Shown here in pieces: positions 63,445 to 64,000 of a stretch of DNA of 64,000 bases (the stretch's first letter is position 1; every line of letters begins with the position of its first letter). The stretch comes from Algoriphagus winogradskyi (GTDB lineage: Bacteria; Bacteroidota; Bacteroidia; Cytophagales; Cyclobacteriaceae): the NCBI RefSeq assembly GCF_900182815.1, contig NZ_FXUA01000006.1, forward strand, positions 186,001 to 250,000, written 5' to 3'. The notes beneath the pieces are model-generated. The model was not told the origin of the DNA, searched no databases, and saw nothing but the letters and a program-made list of their open reading frames with translations. Both the position numbers and the translations under genes were made by a program.

Positions 63445-64000
63445 ATTTTTCCATAGGATGTGCTTTCAGCAAATCAGCAGGCTGGAAGAACCCTGTGTGA
63501 TCTTTGACCTCTTCTCGTACTTTTTTCACTAAGTCAGGTGAAATGGCAGAAGCTTGATTCCCAAAGGAATTTCTCACGAAGGTAAGCACTGCTGCTACTT
63601 GCGAGTCATCCAGCATACCTTCGAAAGGAGTCATTGGTACTTGTCCAGGATAATCTTTTCCTTTCACAGTAATCGGTCCCATCATCCCCTTGAGTACGAT
63701 TTTGATCAGACGCTCTTCATTGCCTGTTACCCAAGGAGTGCCAGCAAGTGGAGGAAAACCTGAAGCAGAAAGCCCTTGGCCGTCGGGCTGGTGACAGGTG
63801 CTACAGAAGCCTTCTCTGGCGTAGATCTCCTTACCAAGCACAAATAGTTCTCTATCCGATCCGGTCAGAGAAGACTTGATGTCCTCTTCTTTTTTCTCTT
63901 TCACAGACAGTCCGGAAATATGTGCAACTGCTGCCTCATAAGCTGGTGTGATCCATTCTTCCATTTCTGTATCTTCTCCGGCTGACAGTACTTCGAGACC
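63443..64000 (-). CDS. C-type cytochrome domain protein, partial (C-terminal end)
   Basis: Only the C-terminal part is in the window. An internal ATG lies at 63964, but the frame stays open to the edge (12 more codons, no stop), so the gene continues beyond 64000. The visible 173-residue tail has a haem c site GFCSTCHQPDGQGL, the phrase FPPLAGTPWVTGNEERLIKI and a Met-containing VPMTPFEGMLDDSQVAAVLT that could give the sixth ligand. This is the usual haem domain at the end of large PVC-type or dehydrogenase-cytochrome fusions, in which it passes electrons from the upstream catalytic part. The identity of that part cannot be seen. Confidence 0.88.
   Translation of the reverse strand, partial: GLEVLSAGEDTEMEEWITPAYEAAVAHISGLSVKEKKEEDIKSSLTGSDRELFVLGKEIYAREGFCSTCHQPDGQGLSASGFPPLAGTPWVTGNEERLIKIVLKGMMGPITVKGKDYPGQVPMTPFEGMLDDSQVAAVLTFVRNSFGNQASAISPDLVKKVREEVKDHTGFFQPADLLKAHPMEK

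Overview
The window looks like chromosomal DNA from a Bacteroidota member, most likely a marine or soil Cytophagales such as Algoriphagus or another Cyclobacteriaceae. The evidence is a SusC/SusD pair with its own ECF sigma factor and FecR anti-sigma factor, a CzcA-type pump fused to a TolC domain, an UpxY-like NusG paralogue, formylglycine sulfatases, and promoters of the Bacteroidota type (TTTG/TTTC, 19 bp, TAnnTTTG) in front of several genes. The genus is an inference from gene content; no rRNA or tRNA gene is present to confirm it.

Layout. 1-3.3 kb is an AT-rich accessory patch on the minus strand: an unknown membrane protein, a RelA/SpoT-type alarmone synthetase and a protein resembling the putative phage abortive infection (AbiC-like) family, which together could be a defence cassette. 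3.5-7.4 kb is purL. 7.9-14.6 kb is a TetR-controlled tripartite RND efflux operon with a near-ideal operator palindrome at its promoter. 14.7-15.2 kb is a lone NusG/UpxY-like gene between two strong terminators. 15.3-23.8 kb holds housekeeping genes (xseB-xseA-dapA operon, ligA with a large internal insertion) interrupted by a REP-associated tyrosine transposase (RAYT) whose REP palindromes lie upstream, downstream and in frame inside the transposase gene; one overlaps the ligA stop codon. 23.9-30.1 kb has metG, a four-helix-bundle S23-like gene between direct repeats, a YitT membrane protein and a circularly permuted ATP-grasp/alpha-E pair.

30.2-40.1 kb (minus strand) is a self-contained regulated uptake locus: ECF sigma, FecR, SusC with an STN signalling domain, SusD-like lipoprotein, small lipoprotein, a PLP aminotransferase with a twin-arginine signal, and an AEC-type permease. 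It carries no glycoside hydrolase, so a small amino compound is a more natural substrate than a glycan. 40.4-49.9 kb is a metal region: a PepSY membrane protein behind a metal-regulator-like palindrome, then a two-component system and a CzcA-TolC fusion pump with its adaptor. An almost identical TTAAG direct-repeat box precedes both the regulator and the pump.

50.0-64.0 kb contains secreted hydrolases (phosphodiesterase, two sulfatases, two SGNH esterases, a sialate O-acetylesterase-like protein), small accessory genes (DUF3050, GNAT, metallo-beta-lactamase fold lipoprotein, DoxX-like, two DUF1801 proteins, HopJ-like) and the C-terminal part of a c-type cytochrome protein that runs off the right edge. 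A lone IS200-like transposase at 59.5 kb sits in a field of repeated palindromic units, one class of which shows compensatory base-pair changes. Several intergenic regions carry near-tandem short-word repeats. No CRISPR array, rRNA, tRNA or prophage was seen.
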